Assembly (NCBI RefSeq): GCF_030711405.1
Contig: NZ_JAULSI010000013.1
Coordinates: forward strand, 1 to 64,000
Source: Massilia brevitalea
Lineage (GTDB): Bacteria; Pseudomonadota; Gammaproteobacteria; Burkholderiales; Burkholderiaceae_D
DNA length: 64,000 nucleotides
Reading direction: 5' to 3'
In this document: positions 63,972-64,000 of the stretch, piece after piece
How the letters are laid out: each line of letters begins with the position of its first letter
Numbering within the stretch: the first letter of the stretch is position 1
Program-made: the position numbers and the translations under genes
Notes under the pieces: model-generated
What the model saw: only the letters and a program-made list of their open reading frames with translations
Database searches by the model: none
Told to the model about the DNA's origin: nothing

Positions 63972-63980
63972 ACTTAGCGG
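63972..63980 (-). promoter_or_regulatory. shared upstream motif CCGCTAAGT (copy 2)
   Basis: Identical to the motif at 59920-59928, here 39 bp upstream of the -24 element, 11 bp further than copy 1, which is about one helical turn. It would place a bound activator on the same DNA face at both promoters. Confidence 0.5.
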
Positions 63981-64000
63981 GGCTGGCGGGGCATAGGCCC

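Overview
The window is high-GC DNA with dense, often 4-bp overlapping operons. The gene content suggests a betaproteobacterium of the Oxalobacteraceae (Massilia/Telluria/Duganella-like): a complete gspG-to-gspC type II secretion operon, petABC followed by sspA and sspB, the rhodanese-grxC-secB-gpsA block, a urease operon, a Tad/Flp pilus locus, fused isobutyryl-CoA mutase, and PEP-CTERM/exosortase-associated genes. The taxonomic call rests on recognised gene families and gene order, not on a search.

Layout. 0-11.5 kb: type II secretion operon, all minus strand, in the order G-H-I-J-K-L-M-N-D-E-F-C. 11.5-16.3 kb: a MoeB/ThiF-like E1 enzyme, an S41 (CtpA) protease, an EnvC-like M23 protein and phosphoglycerate mutase, all minus. 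16.4-19.4 kb: rhodanese, glutaredoxin 3, SecB, an SH3-domain protein and GpsA, all plus. 19.5-22.3 kb: cupin, DUF2461, DegP/DegS-like protease and MscL, minus. 22.5-26.9 kb: cytochrome bc1 genes petABC, sspA, sspB and tRNA-Thr, plus. 27.1-34 kb: a DUF2939 protein, urease operon ureDABCEFG behind a sigma-54-type promoter candidate, then two envelope proteins. 34-45.1 kb: BON lipoprotein and the Tad locus, minus, headed by the pilin gene flp. 45.5-47.7 kb: convergent diguanylate cyclase and HD-GYP phosphodiesterase genes. 48-52.9 kb: icmF preceded by an 18-bp perfect palindrome, a flavin monooxygenase and a small hypothetical gene.

The accessory part of most interest is 53-64 kb. It holds the TPR lipoprotein PrsT; a three-gene set of FeeM-like N-acyl amino acid synthase, ThiF/E1-like enzyme and nitroreductase; a PEP-CTERM protein; and a five-gene operon of a twin-arginine-type protein, a PqqD-like protein, HprK-related kinase A, a nucleotidyltransferase and a GAF protein. 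The PEP-CTERM gene and the five-gene operon each begin behind a near-perfect sigma-54 promoter, and an identical 9-bp motif (CCGCTAAGT on the coding strand) lies upstream of each. This indicates one regulon. No exosortase gene is in the window.

Non-coding structure includes several strong terminators, a UUCG-loop terminator separating flp from the rest of the Tad operon, three kinds of palindromic intergenic repeat, and a two-hairpin leader before the FeeM-like gene. I see no prophage, insertion sequence, CRISPR array, rRNA or replication origin. Gene starts were chosen from ribosome binding sites and family alignment from memory; all functional calls are by sequence recognition only.
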